From Planctomycetota bacterium (GTDB lineage Bacteria > Planctomycetota > JAJSAM01 > JAJVHW01), in NCBI GenBank assembly GCA_024280885.1, contig JAJRPF010000049.1:62001-126000 (forward strand): a stretch of DNA of 64,000 nt. The letters run 5' to 3'. Shown here in pieces: positions 1 through 9,229 of this stretch. Positions within the stretch are counted from its first letter, which is position 1. The number at the start of each line of letters is the position of its first letter. Below the pieces are notes generated by a model. The model made no database searches. It was not told where the DNA came from and was given only the letters and a program-made list of their open reading frames with translations. Made by a program: the position numbers and the translations under genes.

Positions 1-1599
1 ATCGACCGCCATCACGGCGAGGCCCGCGCTCAGGCGCACGCGGTCGTCGTGGGACGTGAGCGCCGCGCGAATGTCAGGGAGGGCGTCCTTGGCACCCGGT
101 CCCATGGCCGCCAAGGCGTCGAGAGCCGCCGCGCGGAGCTTCCCATCCGTCTCGGCCAGCAATGGTTGCACGTCCTCGGCCGCCGAAGCAGCTGCGACAC
201 CGAGTTCGCCCAGTTCCTGGAGGACGCGGACGCGGTCGCGTGACGTTCCGGAGTTCAGCGTGGCGACGAGCGCACTCGTCGCCACGTCGGCGAATCCGGA
301 GATCTGCGCGAGGACCAGCGCTGCGCGCTTGCGCTCCCTTGCCGGCAAGGTCGTGTCCTCGGCAAGGCGACGCAATGCGGGCACCGCGGAGGAACGATCG
401 CCATCGATGTAGTCGAGAGACGTCAGCGCGGCGAGACGGACGGCGTCCACGTCGTCCAGCATCGCGGCAAGGCGTACGACGACCGGACCGACGCTCTCCG
501 GATGATGTGTGTCGACCCAGTGAGCATACTCCGCGATGGCTCGTCGCACTTGCGCCGAGCTCGACGAGAGACCCTCGAGAGTGCCCGCCGCGGAGAGCCT
601 CACGATGAAGCGCGCGACCGAGGAGTATGCCCTCGGATCAGAATCGAGCAGCGCGCGAAGACTCGGAACGGACGCGATCGAGACCGACGGCAAATCCGCG
701 AGCGCCTGCGCCGCGGCCAGGCGTACTGCCGGAGCGCCCGAGTTGAGGAGGCCGATCAGCGACGTCGCGGCCGGCGCCCCCGCCTCGTCCAGGTCGTCAA
801 GCGCGTGGATCGCCAGCAGCCGCGTGGCCTCGTCGCCCCGCAGCGCTTCCACGAGCGCGGGGATGGTGAGGTCGAGTGCCGACCGTTGCTCTCCGAGTAG
901 CGCGAACGCGTCGGCGCGGACTCTCTCATCGGGATCGGAGAGCAGGGCGACCGCGACCTCGACGTACGCACGTGTGTCGAGGTCGCACTGGGAAATGGAG
1001 TCGAGCGCGTAGCGCCGTATCAGGGCGGTCTCGCTACGAGCGGCATCGACCAGGAACGGAACCCCCGCGGCGCCGATTCGCCCGAGCACCCATAGTGCCA
1101 CGGGCGCAGTGTCGTCGTCGCTGGCGAACGACGCCACGTCCTTCACCCACGGGGCGGCGTCGGCTCCGAAATCACCGATCACGGTGAATGCGGCGGACTC
1201 ATTCCAATCCGGATCGGCGCGATAGAGCAGGTCGATCAGCGACGGCAGGACCTCGTTCACCGGGAACTTGCGGAGCGCGTACCTTGCCTCAGAGCTCGCG
1301 CCGTTCGGAAGTCCGGGCCCGCAGAGACGGTAGATCCACGCCGCGACAGACACGTCGTCGTCATCCGGCATCCCGTTCCACGCGTCGTCGTCCGGATCGA
1401 CCGCGACGTGACGACGGGTTGAGCGGAGCTCACCCCCTCCCAGAGACGACGCGTGTCTCGGAGCCGGTGAACGCGTCGGGACGTCAGCAACGGAAGTCGC
1501 GTCGTCGATCGCAGTCCGACTATCCGAGATGACGAGCCACCCGAGCCACACAGTGGCGAGCGCGACGATCAAGACGGTGAGCGCCAGGCGCAGCTTCAA
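1..1599 (-). CDS. exported HEAT-repeat protein (3' end outside window)
   Basis: The frame is open from a TTG at 1599 to the window edge, so the C-terminus is missing (at least 533 residues seen). A hydrophobic N-terminal helix (about residues 4-25, LRLALTVLIVALATVWLGWL) looks like a signal anchor, followed by a low-complexity linker and then repeated short helical units of HEAT/PBS-lyase type, rich in motifs such as 'ARYALRKF', 'VALWVLGRIG' and 'IRRYALDSI'. TTG is chosen because AGAAGG lies a few bases upstream and the upstream ATG is followed at once by a stop. The gene lies 102 bp downstream of the alpha-2-macroglobulin gene on the same strand, so co-transcription is possible. HEAT solenoids bind proteins; no catalytic motif is visible and the partner is unknown. 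Confidence 0.75.
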   Translation of the reverse strand, partial: MKLRLALTVLIVALATVWLGWLVISDSRTAIDDATSVADVPTRSPAPRHASSLGGGELRSTRRHVAVDPDDDAWNGMPDDDDVSVAAWIYRLCGPGLPNGASSEARYALRKFPVNEVLPSLIDLLYRADPDWNESAAFTVIGDFGADAAPWVKDVASFASDDDTAPVALWVLGRIGAAGVPFLVDAARSETALIRRYALDSISQCDLDTRAYVEVAVALLSDPDERVRADAFALLGEQRSALDLTIPALVEALRGDEATRLLAIHALDDLDEAGAPAATSLIGLLNSGAPAVRLAAAQALADLPSVSIASVPSLRALLDSDPRAYSSVARFIVRLSAAGTLEGLSSSSAQVRRAIAEYAHWVDTHHPESVGPVVVRLAAMLDDVDAVRLAALTSLDYIDGDRSSAVPALRRLAEDTTLPARERKRAALVLAQISGFADVATSALVATLNSGTSRDRVRVLQELGELGVAAASAAEDVQPLLAETDGKLRAAALDALAAMGPGAKDALPDIRAALTSHDDRVRLSAGLAVMAVD

Positions 1600-1701
1600 C
1601 TCATGCCCTTCTGTGTTCTCCTCACGCTGGGAGGGTAGCGCAAGAGCGACGGGCGCACGCCGCCGTGGCCGAAGAAAGAGGCCGCCGACGCCAGTCGAAG
1701 C

Positions 1702-4700
1702 CTACCGGACGGTCACCTTCGCTGGCGTCGACGCGCCGCGGGACTCCGGGTCGTAGTACTCGTATGCCTCCGTGTGTGGGAGCGTCATCGTGCCGCGCAG
1801 AGTGGGGTGGACGCGGAACTTGATCGAGCGTCGGTCGCCGTTCGGGATGCGACCGAGATAGAGGTTCAGGCTGCCGCCGAGGATCTCGAAGCGGTTGAAC
1901 TCGCCAGCGTCGCGCAGGTCGCCGAGTTGCGCCTCGTCCACCGCGAAGCCGGGCGGGAGCCCGACCACTGCCGTGACCTGCTCCGCGGCGCCGGACGCAC
2001 GGTTGTTCCGGATCGACACGGTCAGATCTGTGCTGCGTCCCGCGCGGATCTTGTTCTTGCCGAGCGCGACATCGACGCGCAGCGACTCGGGCTCGGGATC
2101 AGGCTCGGTCCACGGGATCACGTAGGCGCCGGAGATGCGGTAGTAGGGTTGCGCGGTACCGGTCGCGATCATCTCCACGACGTTGTCGCCCGGTACCACG
2201 AACGCCGAGACGTCGACCACACGCGGGGAGTCCTCGCCGTCGAGGGGCACCGTTGCCGCGACGGCGCCGTTCACCCGGACCTCGACGCTTCCGTTCCCGC
2301 CGTTGCCCGATACCGGGAGCGCTGCCAGAAATGCCTTGATGGTCCAGACCGTCGCGAATGTGCCGCCCCACCCGCCGTACTGCGAACGCGCGCCGGCCAG
2401 GAAAGTCAGCACGTCAGAGATCACGTCGGCGTGGTCCCCGGTCGCGAGTAACGCCTGGACCATCATGGCCGTGGTCTCGACGGCGGCGCCGTGACCGGAG
2501 CCCGACATCAGCGTGCGCCTGTTGCCGTTGGCGCCGTAGGACCAATACGTGCCGCTCTCGTCCGCGACGCGTTCTGTGAGCAGTTGCGTGAGAAGAGCAC
2601 GCCCCACACGGTCGCCGCTGTCGGCTGCGAGCAGCGCGTTGGCGGCGACGACGCGGGTGTAGAGGTCGGTCTCTTCCGTGACGTTTGCGCGCACGAACGC
2701 GAGTGCCCTGTCCATTGCCGCGGGGGCGCGGTTCGTCTCGGCGAGGACCCACGCGGTGTAGGCTGTGACGCGCAGCGGGTCGGAACTCTGGCCGAAGTGC
2801 ACGCCTGCGTTCGAGGGCGCCCAGGAGCCGTCGCCCTCTTGCTGCGCGACGAGCCAGGCCGCGGTGCGCTGCAGCAGTGCCGGGTCCACGTGTCGGACCG
2901 CGGCGATGTCGGCGAACTGTTGCAACGCGTAGCCCGTCAGGATGATGCTCGGCTCCGGGCCGCCCCACAGCGAGAATCCGCCGCCGTCGGCTTCGAAGGT
3001 GAGCAGCTTCTGCATCCCCTGGGTGAGGAAGCGCTTGGCGCGTTCGGTGACGACGGGATCCACCGTTCCCGCTGCCCGCAGATACGCGAGCACGACCGCG
3101 TTGGGATACGTCGTGGACGTCGTCTGTTCGAAGCAGCCGTGCGGCTCCGCCAGCAGTGCGTCGAGTCCGTCCAGGGTCTGGGACAGGATGCCGGGGAGCA
3201 AATGGACGCTCATCGTGGTCTCGCCCGTGAGCGCTGCCGCGGGGATCTGGATGGTCTCCGTCGCCGCGTCGAGCAACTGTCCGGAGCGCGTGAAGTTCAC
3301 CGGCCGGGCGTTGGCCGTGACGTGCGCCTGCATCTCGACCGCGTCGGTCAGGTCGTCGCTTGTTGCGTCCACGCGAAGCGTCACGTCGCCGGTCGAGAGC
3401 GCGTGGACACCGAAGCTGTCGCGTGCCGCGGAGCCGGCGGGGACGGAGATCACGCGCGAGACGCCGCCGGTCGCGCCGTACCAATCAGCGGGTCGAAGTT
3501 CCACGGTGACGTCGCGGTCCTGCGATGTCAGGTTGTAGGCCACGATCGGGATCTCGATCCGGTCGCCCTGCGTGAACGAGCGCGGGAGCCCCAGGTCCAC
3601 GAACATCTCCTTCCGGACCGAGAGCGCGGCGGCGCCGCTGCCGATACGACCGTCGGCAGATGAGGCGATCGCGGCGACGCGCCACGTCGTCACGTTGTCG
3701 GCCAGAGTGAACGGCAGGAGTGCGCGGCCGTCGGAATCCGTGAGCACGTTCGGCACGGCCAGCAGCGTCTCCGGGAAGAAGCGGCGGGCCACTGTCTCCG
3801 GGGCCGCCGGCGCTCCACCGGCAGAATCTGCGTCAGAGAAAATGGGGAACGCCCGCCCCCCACGCAGGAAGTCGAGAACCGGCGTGCCGATGATCTCGCC
3901 TGCCTGCTCCCGCAGGTCGTCGTCCCCGAAGAACGAGCCGATGTAGAACCTTCCCCGGGGGCGTATGCGGAAGACCCAGGACAGATCGTCGGCGGTGCTG
4001 AAGGTCTCGTCGGCGCCGGCGGTGATCACCAGCACCTCGCGCGGCTTGCCGCGGATCTTCAGACGGTAGGGCGTGCCCCAGGGGTCCACGAAGCGTTTCG
4101 CCTTGATGGCGCTGCGCCGTGCGCGCTTGCCTTTCTTATTGAGCAGGTCCGTGAGCCGTTGTCCCTCGCGGTAGATCTGGTACTCTGCAGCGTAGAATTT
4201 CGCCGCGAGCACGGACATGCGGCTGTCGAGGGCTCCTCGCCGTAGCCGATCTTGCGCGAGGATGGCGGACGCGAGTTCCTGATCGGCCTGCGTACGACCG
4301 CCGGCGAGGATGTCTCCCAGGGGCGTGCCGCCAGCGAAGCCCTCCGTGCCGTCGAGGCCGCTCCCGCCCTGCTGCAGCGCCTCCGTTCCCACGCGGCCCG
4401 CGGTCAGGAGATAGACCGCCTCGTCCACGGCGGTGATCCCGATTTCAGCCTCCACGCCAGCGCCGTCCGCTCCGGTGACTGTGAGCGCGAGTGCCCCGGA
4501 CTCGCCGGGTTCGTACTCGCTGCGGTCGGCCGTGACGTCCACTTGGAGTTCGTCTCCCAGATCGACCACTACCGTGCGCCGGTCCTGGAGCAGGTGGCCG
4601 CCCGAGTCGAGCGCGCGCGCGGCGATCTCGATCTCGCCGAGGGCGTCGGCCGTGGGCCGGAACGAGACCTGTCCTGTACCGCCGGAGAGCGTGACCTGTC

Positions 4701-6552
4701 GCGTGTCCAGTACCCGGCCAGAGCTGCGGATCTCGACGGTCGCGACGAGGGCGCTCTCGGATCCCAAGAGCTCGATCGTGAGCGGCTCGCCCACGCGCAC
4801 GATGGCCGCGTCGGGTCGTGCCAGGAGGAACCCCGCCGTTGCGCCCACCGTGAACGGGAAGGTCTGAGCACCCTGGCGCGCACCGCCATCCGCGCTCGCC
4901 ACGACCAGGATTGCGCTCGCGCGACCGAGGGCTGTCGTGAGGACGCGCGCGTAGCCCCGTGCATCGGTCGTGCCACGTCCGAGCACATCGCCTTCCATCC
5001 GGAGTTCGATGTCTGCCTCGACCGGACGACCGCCTGGGTCGGAGACCGCGACGTGCAGCACGTTCGGGATCCCCTCGACCAGCGTCGCCGTCTCCGCAAC
5101 CAACCGGATCGTCAGCGGTCCGTCGGAGATCGGCACCTCTCTCACGGTCTCGGCCGTCTGCTCCGCCCTGTCCACGGCGCGCACGCGGAGATAGACCTTC
5201 GCCGTGCCTTCGCGGAGGGCACGCGCGTCGAAGTGGGACGGCACGGAGAGCTCGAACTCTGCGGTTCCGTCGGCACGTGTCTTCAGGGAGTTCGTGTCCT
5301 CCGGCTCCGCGTCACCGGCGCTGCGGAGGATGTCCACGACAACGTTGGCCCCGCGCACCGGCTCGCCGAACACGTAGGCGAGACTCACCCGACCGTGCAG
5401 TACTCCCCCCGGGGCGACGAAGAGCTCGTCGAGTTCCACGCGTGGCGAGAAACGTGGCAGTTCGTAGCGATCCACGTTGAACGACGTCTGTCCCAGGAAG
5501 TCCGTCCCGGAGACCTCGATCGCGTAGTCCCCGAAGAGCAACTCGTCGGCGAGGGGGAACGTGAAGTGCGTGACCCCGAATCGGTCCACCACGAGATCCT
5601 CACGGAACACGAGCGTGCCCTTCGGATCGCGCACCACGTGGGTGAGCGATTCGCCTGCGGCAGGGCGTCCGTCGGTGGGCCGCAGCGCCACGACGCGCAC
5701 GCGAACGTCCTGGGACGGTTGGTAGGCCGGCTTGTCGGTGGTCAGGATCAGCCGCCCCGCCGCGGCTGCGGCCTCCTCGAAAGTCAACGGCTCGGAGATC
5801 AGCGCCCGTTGCTCGTTCAGGTCGGCCGAGAACGTGAACCACGCCAACTTCTGGTCGCCCGCGTGGACGAATTCGCCCGCGACGACGCCGGTCGCATCGG
5901 CCGTGCCCTCGAAGAGCAACTCATCGGCGGGGAGGTCCGAGGCGAACGTCTGCCGCAGATCTCCGAACCACCCGGATCGGATGCGGATTCTGGCACCCGC
6001 CGCTGCTCTTCCGTCGTCGTGTGTCACGGTTGCCTGGAAGGGGGTCGGCTCTTCGGCGACGAGCCGTGGTGGCAGCGATACGAGCAGTCTCAGTCTCTCC
6101 CACGCTTCGCCGAACGCCTTGCGTCCCTCGAGCCCCGAGCCCTCGCCACCGACGCTGATCGACCAGGCGATGACAACCCCCTCGGGTCGATCCCACACCC
6201 GGTCATCGACCGTTGGGATCCGTACCTGCGCTTCGTTGGGGCCCGGTTTGATCGCGACGGCGGTAACCGCAACCGGCAGATCGTAGAGTGCCCGGCCGTC
6301 CAGGCGAGTGAACTGCGCTGAGAGCGTGGCCTCGACGGGCGCCACGCCGTTCGAGAGCACGGGCACGGTCACCAGCGCGTCGGCCCCGTCGCGCTCGATC
6401 TGCACGCCTGCCTCGTCCACCGAGAGCGTGCCGTGTACGAGCCGGTCGGCCTGCCCTATGAGGGCGGGTTTGGCGGACTCTCCTCCGGCCGCAGCCCACG
6501 GACCGATTGCCAGTACCAGAAGAAGCGCGGGAACTGCGTAGCGTAGCCTCAT
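1702..6552 (-). CDS. bacterial alpha-2-macroglobulin family protein with thioester motif
   Basis: This 1616-residue protein has a Sec signal peptide (MRLRYAVPALLLVLAIGPWAAA) without a lipobox, so it is probably periplasmic. Successive macroglobulin beta-domains, a bait/A2M-domain region and a helical thioester domain follow. The intact thioester motif C-F-E-Q has its Cys at about residue 1140. The C-terminal 130 residues look like a receptor-binding-type beta domain. Family members trap proteases: bait cleavage exposes the thioester, which links covalently to the attacker. A segment at about residues 770-870 carries 'DPWGTPYRL' and a G-A-D-x5-T-A-D-D pattern resembling the C-terminal part of type II secretion pseudopilin GspG, which is unusual inside this family. 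ATG at 6552 is preferred over the longer frame because AGGAGG lies 6 bp upstream. No pbpC neighbour is present. Confidence 0.93.
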   Translation of the reverse strand: MRLRYAVPALLLVLAIGPWAAAGGESAKPALIGQADRLVHGTLSVDEAGVQIERDGADALVTVPVLSNGVAPVEATLSAQFTRLDGRALYDLPVAVTAVAIKPGPNEAQVRIPTVDDRVWDRPEGVVIAWSISVGGEGSGLEGRKAFGEAWERLRLLVSLPPRLVAEEPTPFQATVTHDDGRAAAGARIRIRSGWFGDLRQTFASDLPADELLFEGTADATGVVAGEFVHAGDQKLAWFTFSADLNEQRALISEPLTFEEAAAAAGRLILTTDKPAYQPSQDVRVRVVALRPTDGRPAAGESLTHVVRDPKGTLVFREDLVVDRFGVTHFTFPLADELLFGDYAIEVSGTDFLGQTSFNVDRYELPRFSPRVELDELFVAPGGVLHGRVSLAYVFGEPVRGANVVVDILRSAGDAEPEDTNSLKTRADGTAEFELSVPSHFDARALREGTAKVYLRVRAVDRAEQTAETVREVPISDGPLTIRLVAETATLVEGIPNVLHVAVSDPGGRPVEADIELRMEGDVLGRGTTDARGYARVLTTALGRASAILVVASADGGARQGAQTFPFTVGATAGFLLARPDAAIVRVGEPLTIELLGSESALVATVEIRSSGRVLDTRQVTLSGGTGQVSFRPTADALGEIEIAARALDSGGHLLQDRRTVVVDLGDELQVDVTADRSEYEPGESGALALTVTGADGAGVEAEIGITAVDEAVYLLTAGRVGTEALQQGGSGLDGTEGFAGGTPLGDILAGGRTQADQELASAILAQDRLRRGALDSRMSVLAAKFYAAEYQIYREGQRLTDLLNKKGKRARRSAIKAKRFVDPWGTPYRLKIRGKPREVLVITAGADETFSTADDLSWVFRIRPRGRFYIGSFFGDDDLREQAGEIIGTPVLDFLRGGRAFPIFSDADSAGGAPAAPETVARRFFPETLLAVPNVLTDSDGRALLPFTLADNVTTWRVAAIASSADGRIGSGAAALSVRKEMFVDLGLPRSFTQGDRIEIPIVAYNLTSQDRDVTVELRPADWYGATGGVSRVISVPAGSAARDSFGVHALSTGDVTLRVDATSDDLTDAVEMQAHVTANARPVNFTRSGQLLDAATETIQIPAAALTGETTMSVHLLPGILSQTLDGLDALLAEPHGCFEQTTSTTYPNAVVLAYLRAAGTVDPVVTERAKRFLTQGMQKLLTFEADGGGFSLWGGPEPSIILTGYALQQFADIAAVRHVDPALLQRTAAWLVAQQEGDGSWAPSNAGVHFGQSSDPLRVTAYTAWVLAETNRAPAAMDRALAFVRANVTEETDLYTRVVAANALLAADSGDRVGRALLTQLLTERVADESGTYWSYGANGNRRTLMSGSGHGAAVETTAMMVQALLATGDHADVISDVLTFLAGARSQYGGWGGTFATVWTIKAFLAALPVSGNGGNGSVEVRVNGAVAATVPLDGEDSPRVVDVSAFVVPGDNVVEMIATGTAQPYYRISGAYVIPWTEPDPEPESLRVDVALGKNKIRAGRSTDLTVSIRNNRASGAAEQVTAVVGLPPGFAVDEAQLGDLRDAGEFNRFEILGGSLNLYLGRIPNGDRRSIKFRVHPTLRGTMTLPHTEAYEYYDPESRGASTPAKVTVR

Positions 6553-6591
6553 CTTGCTCCTCCTGAGCCGTGACACGTGCTCGCCGCCATT

Positions 6592-6711
6592 CTACGTGTA
6601 CCCGCCGCCACCGGCGCGTCGGTATCTCGGGGCGGACGGGCGGATGGTGACGTGGTGCGCCTCGAAGCCACCCTCGGGCGCCTCCTCGACCTGGAAGATG
6701 AGCTCGGACAT
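6592..6711 (-). pseudogene. 39-codon remnant resembling the N-terminus of a HicB-type antitoxin-like protein
   Basis: A short frame beginning MSELIFQVEEAPEGGFEA matches, from memory, the start of small proteins often mislabelled '2-oxoisovalerate dehydrogenase', which resemble HicB antitoxins and continue with 'ARALG.SIFTEAD'. Here the resemblance stops after about 18 residues and the frame ends in a Gly/Arg-rich stretch. It starts 159 bp upstream of the alpha-2-macroglobulin gene, with a GGAG about 12 bp before the ATG. It may be a decayed antitoxin or a chance short ORF; no toxin gene is next to it. Confidence 0.4.
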
Positions 6712-6946
6712 GGTGGACGTGTACTCCTGTACCCCAGGCCACGCGGCGCCAGCCTGCGGGGTGCCGCCGAGAGACGAGCCGCTCCACCGCCGTATCGGTT
6801 CCGAGGCGGCGTTCCGGGTGGCGGCGCGGGCTCAATTCCCTCCTCTACGTTCTCTACACGCAAGGATCTCGTCGGATTGCGAGCCGCCTGGGTTGACGAC
6901 ACCGAGGGATGATCTTCACCGGTCTCGGTACCTGACGGTCTCAGAC

Positions 6947-7051
6947 AGACCGGGTCTCCTTTCGCGCCTTTTCATTGACCTGCCAGTGCGGCGTTGCACC
7001 GAGCGTCGGCGCACTCGCCAGATCGAAAAGGCGCGAAAGCAGACCCGGTCT
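6947..7051. repeat. 27-bp inverted repeat with 51-bp spacer, dispersed motif
   Basis: The left arm 6947-6973 and right arm 7025-7051 are inverted copies over 27 bp with one mismatch (core GGCGCGAAAGCAGACCCGG on the right arm). The element lies directly beyond the stop of the esterase gene, so it could fold as a transcript-end hairpin. The right-arm sequence recurs at 44992-45015 (24 identical bases), which argues for a dispersed element rather than a simple terminator. The rest of 6712-7078 holds no gene I can support. Confidence 0.75.
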
Positions 7052-7078
7052 GCCCCGACGCGACGGGTCTGGCCCGAC

Positions 7079-8161
7079 CTACTTCGGCTGCTTCTTTGTT
7101 GCCGCCACGGAGCGCAGTGCTGCCGCGATGCTCTTTGCCTTCAGCTTGCCGCTCAGCGCCTTCTTCAGCTTGCCCTTGCGGTCGTAGGTGACGAGTGCGG
7201 GCGTGGTCTTCAGTTTCAGCTCGGCGAAGCGCGCCTCGTGCTCCGTGCGCTCGCGCTTGGCGGCGCGAAGTTGGGTGCCGAAGAAGCGGACGGCGGGGTT
7301 CTGCAGCAGCTCGTTCTGGAAGAGCTTCGCGAGTTCCGACTCTGCGTCGTCCGCCGCCGAGTACCAGTAGACGAATGAGCCACTCTTACCGTCGTCGGCG
7401 GGCGGCGGGGGATCGACGTCGTCCTCTTCCCAGTCGAACGCCAGTGTCTCGCCGGGGATGAAGCGGCCTTCTTGCACACCGAGCCACCAGCCGTAGTAGG
7501 GCATCAACTCGCTCGGCCACTTGTGACCGAGGCCGGGTTGGATGCGCACCTCGACGGAGCGGACGTCGTCCACCAGCATCCCTGGAGTGGCCTCGGCGGA
7601 GCGGCGATTTGGGTCGTCTCCGCCCGCCAGTGCGAGTACGCCCATGCCTTTCTGCGCGTGCTTCGGCGGCTTCCCGCCCTGGTATCCCGACGCGACCCAG
7701 CACGCGCTGGTGAAGAGGAGGTCCTCGTCGAAGACGACGGGGGCGAGGTTCCAGCCGCCGTTCGAGAAGCCGATCCCGTGGAGGCGCGTCTTGCCGATGT
7801 GGAGCGAGGTCTTCAAGCCGGCGACGCCGCGCAGGACGCGATCAAGGTCGTCGCGCGCCCACGTCTGGCCTTTCGACTTGGGCGCCGCGATGACGTAGTC
7901 GTCCTTCGCGAGGAACGCGAGCGAGCGTGCCATGCCGGTCTCGGTGCCGCCTGCGCCGTGGAGGATCACGACGAGCGAGCGTTCGGTCGCCGGATCGAAG
8001 TCGTCCGGCATGACGATGGTCCAGTTCAGGCCCTCGATCGCATGCGACGACTCGCCCGCCGGGTACGGACGCTCCTGGGCGACCGCGATGTCCGTCGCGA
8101 GCGCGGCGAGAGCGGCGGTGGAGAGGATCACGGCGAGACAGATGGAGACGGCGTGGCGCAT
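7079..8161 (-). CDS. exported alpha/beta-hydrolase (esterase/PHB-depolymerase-like) with thioredoxin-like C-terminal domain
   Basis: The 360-residue product starts with a signal peptide (MRHAVSICLAVILSTAALAALATDIAVAQ). The hydrolase part shows the oxyanion-hole motif HGAGG, the nucleophile elbow G-F-S-N-G and a late 'GLGHKWP' His, as in the LpqC/depolymerase-type and phospholipase/carboxylesterase families. After a DE/P-rich linker (about residue 255) comes a second domain of about 100 residues with 'VRFFGTQLR..', 'LKTTPALVTYDRKGK' (a cis-Pro-like T-P) that looks thioredoxin-like but has no CxxC. ATG 8161 is chosen over the longer frame because it begins the signal peptide and has GAGG upstream. 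The substrate is unknown. Confidence 0.8.
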   Translation of the reverse strand: MRHAVSICLAVILSTAALAALATDIAVAQERPYPAGESSHAIEGLNWTIVMPDDFDPATERSLVVILHGAGGTETGMARSLAFLAKDDYVIAAPKSKGQTWARDDLDRVLRGVAGLKTSLHIGKTRLHGIGFSNGGWNLAPVVFDEDLLFTSACWVASGYQGGKPPKHAQKGMGVLALAGGDDPNRRSAEATPGMLVDDVRSVEVRIQPGLGHKWPSELMPYYGWWLGVQEGRFIPGETLAFDWEEDDVDPPPPADDGKSGSFVYWYSAADDAESELAKLFQNELLQNPAVRFFGTQLRAAKRERTEHEARFAELKLKTTPALVTYDRKGKLKKALSGKLKAKSIAAALRSVAATKKQPK

Positions 8162-8175
8162 CGAACCTCGTTTGC

Positions 8176-8219
8176 TGGCGGGCATGTTCCCGGCGGACAC
8201 GTTTCTGGCGGACACGGTA
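8176..8219. repeat. three tandem 15-bp units before the esterase gene
   Basis: Three near-identical 15-bp units (for example TGGCGGGCATGTTCC, CGGCGGACACGTTTC, TGGCGGACACGGTAT) fill the 58-bp gap between the metallopeptidase-like gene and the esterase start. This extends the open reading frame upstream without being likely coding sequence. Confidence 0.65.
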
Positions 8220-9122
8220 TCACCACTCGTCGTCCGTCAAGGGCTCCGGGAGACGGAGAGGAAACGCGACACCGGCACGTCGGTACGCCTCGGCCATCAG
8301 CCGGAGTTTCGCGCGCAGGTGGTGCGACTCCACGACGCTGCGCTCGAACTCGGCGTCCGGGCAGAAGACCATCTCCGCGATCGTGTTGAAGTCGTTGTCG
8401 AACGACGTCATGCCGTACGGGCGGGCGAAGCCGTTGCGGCGGACGACCTCCGACAGACGGGCGTATCGATCGGGGCCGTACCAGTAGTCGGATACGTACT
8501 CCATGCCTCGATATGTGAATCCCGCCGGTAGCTCGTCGCACCACCTCTCGAGGAGGTTCTGACGCTCTACGCGTGTGAGGACCCAGGACGAGAGCTCGTG
8601 GTGGATCGTGCGCGCGATCTCGACGGCTGGCTGGAGGTCCCCGTTCTCTTCTCGCGTCGACAGCCAGATCCATGTCGTGTCCTCGCGTTCGTCGATCCAC
8701 CCGACCGCCGGACCGTCGGCGTCGAAGAGCCGCGCCACGACGATGATGTGCAGGCGAGCCCCCGCGAGAGCTCCCTCGCCGTAGCGGGCCAGTGCGCTGT
8801 CGATCAGCGGCAGCGCGACGAGCATGTCGAATGACGACGCGGACCCCGGCATGCGGTAGCCGCTCGCTGCCCATTCCGCGCGGCGTTCCGGCTCCGACGA
8901 ACACGGGGTGACGCGGACGCCGCGGATGGTGACGGCGCGCGGCTCGGCGAACGGGTCGAGTACTTCCCACGTTCTGCGACGCTCCGGCGGAGTCTCGATG
9001 GCGCGCTCGAACCGATTCAGACTTGCGTCCGGGTCGACCGTCGCGGTCTGGATGCCGGCGGCGACCAGCGCCGCGGTTCCCGTCAGAAGTACGCCCAACG
9101 CGAGTGTGCGGAATCTCCACAT
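8220..9122 (-). CDS. exported metallopeptidase-like protein (HHELSS motif)
   Basis: A 300-residue protein with an N-terminal hydrophobic segment (MWRFRTLALGVLLTGTAALVAAG), so membrane-anchored or exported. The motif T-I-H-H-E-L-S-S-W resembles the HExxH zinc helix of gluzincins but with Ser for the second His. A downstream 'NDFNTIAEMVF' Glu could be a third ligand, as in HHE..S-type putative zinc-binding proteins. Peptidase activity is therefore an inference and may be absent. The shorter start at 9122 is chosen because the signal-like segment follows it directly; an in-frame start at 9161 is possible. It lies 58 bp upstream of the esterase gene, same strand. Confidence 0.6.
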   Translation of the reverse strand: MWRFRTLALGVLLTGTAALVAAGIQTATVDPDASLNRFERAIETPPERRRTWEVLDPFAEPRAVTIRGVRVTPCSSEPERRAEWAASGYRMPGSASSFDMLVALPLIDSALARYGEGALAGARLHIIVVARLFDADGPAVGWIDEREDTTWIWLSTREENGDLQPAVEIARTIHHELSSWVLTRVERQNLLERWCDELPAGFTYRGMEYVSDYWYGPDRYARLSEVVRRNGFARPYGMTSFDNDFNTIAEMVFCPDAEFERSVVESHHLRAKLRLMAEAYRRAGVAFPLRLPEPLTDDEW

Positions 9123-9229
9123 CGTGGTTCGATCTGCTCCCTCGACTGTGTGGACCCTCACCCGCGTGGAGACACGAGTGCGTCCACTCTACTCGCTGGT
9201 GCGCCGCTGCGTGCCCGCCATGTCGCGTG

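Noticed and set aside
4252-6321. 689-codon plus-strand frame inside the alpha-2-macroglobulin gene
   Set aside because: It is the complementary frame of a well-supported minus-strand gene, kept open by high GC at third positions.
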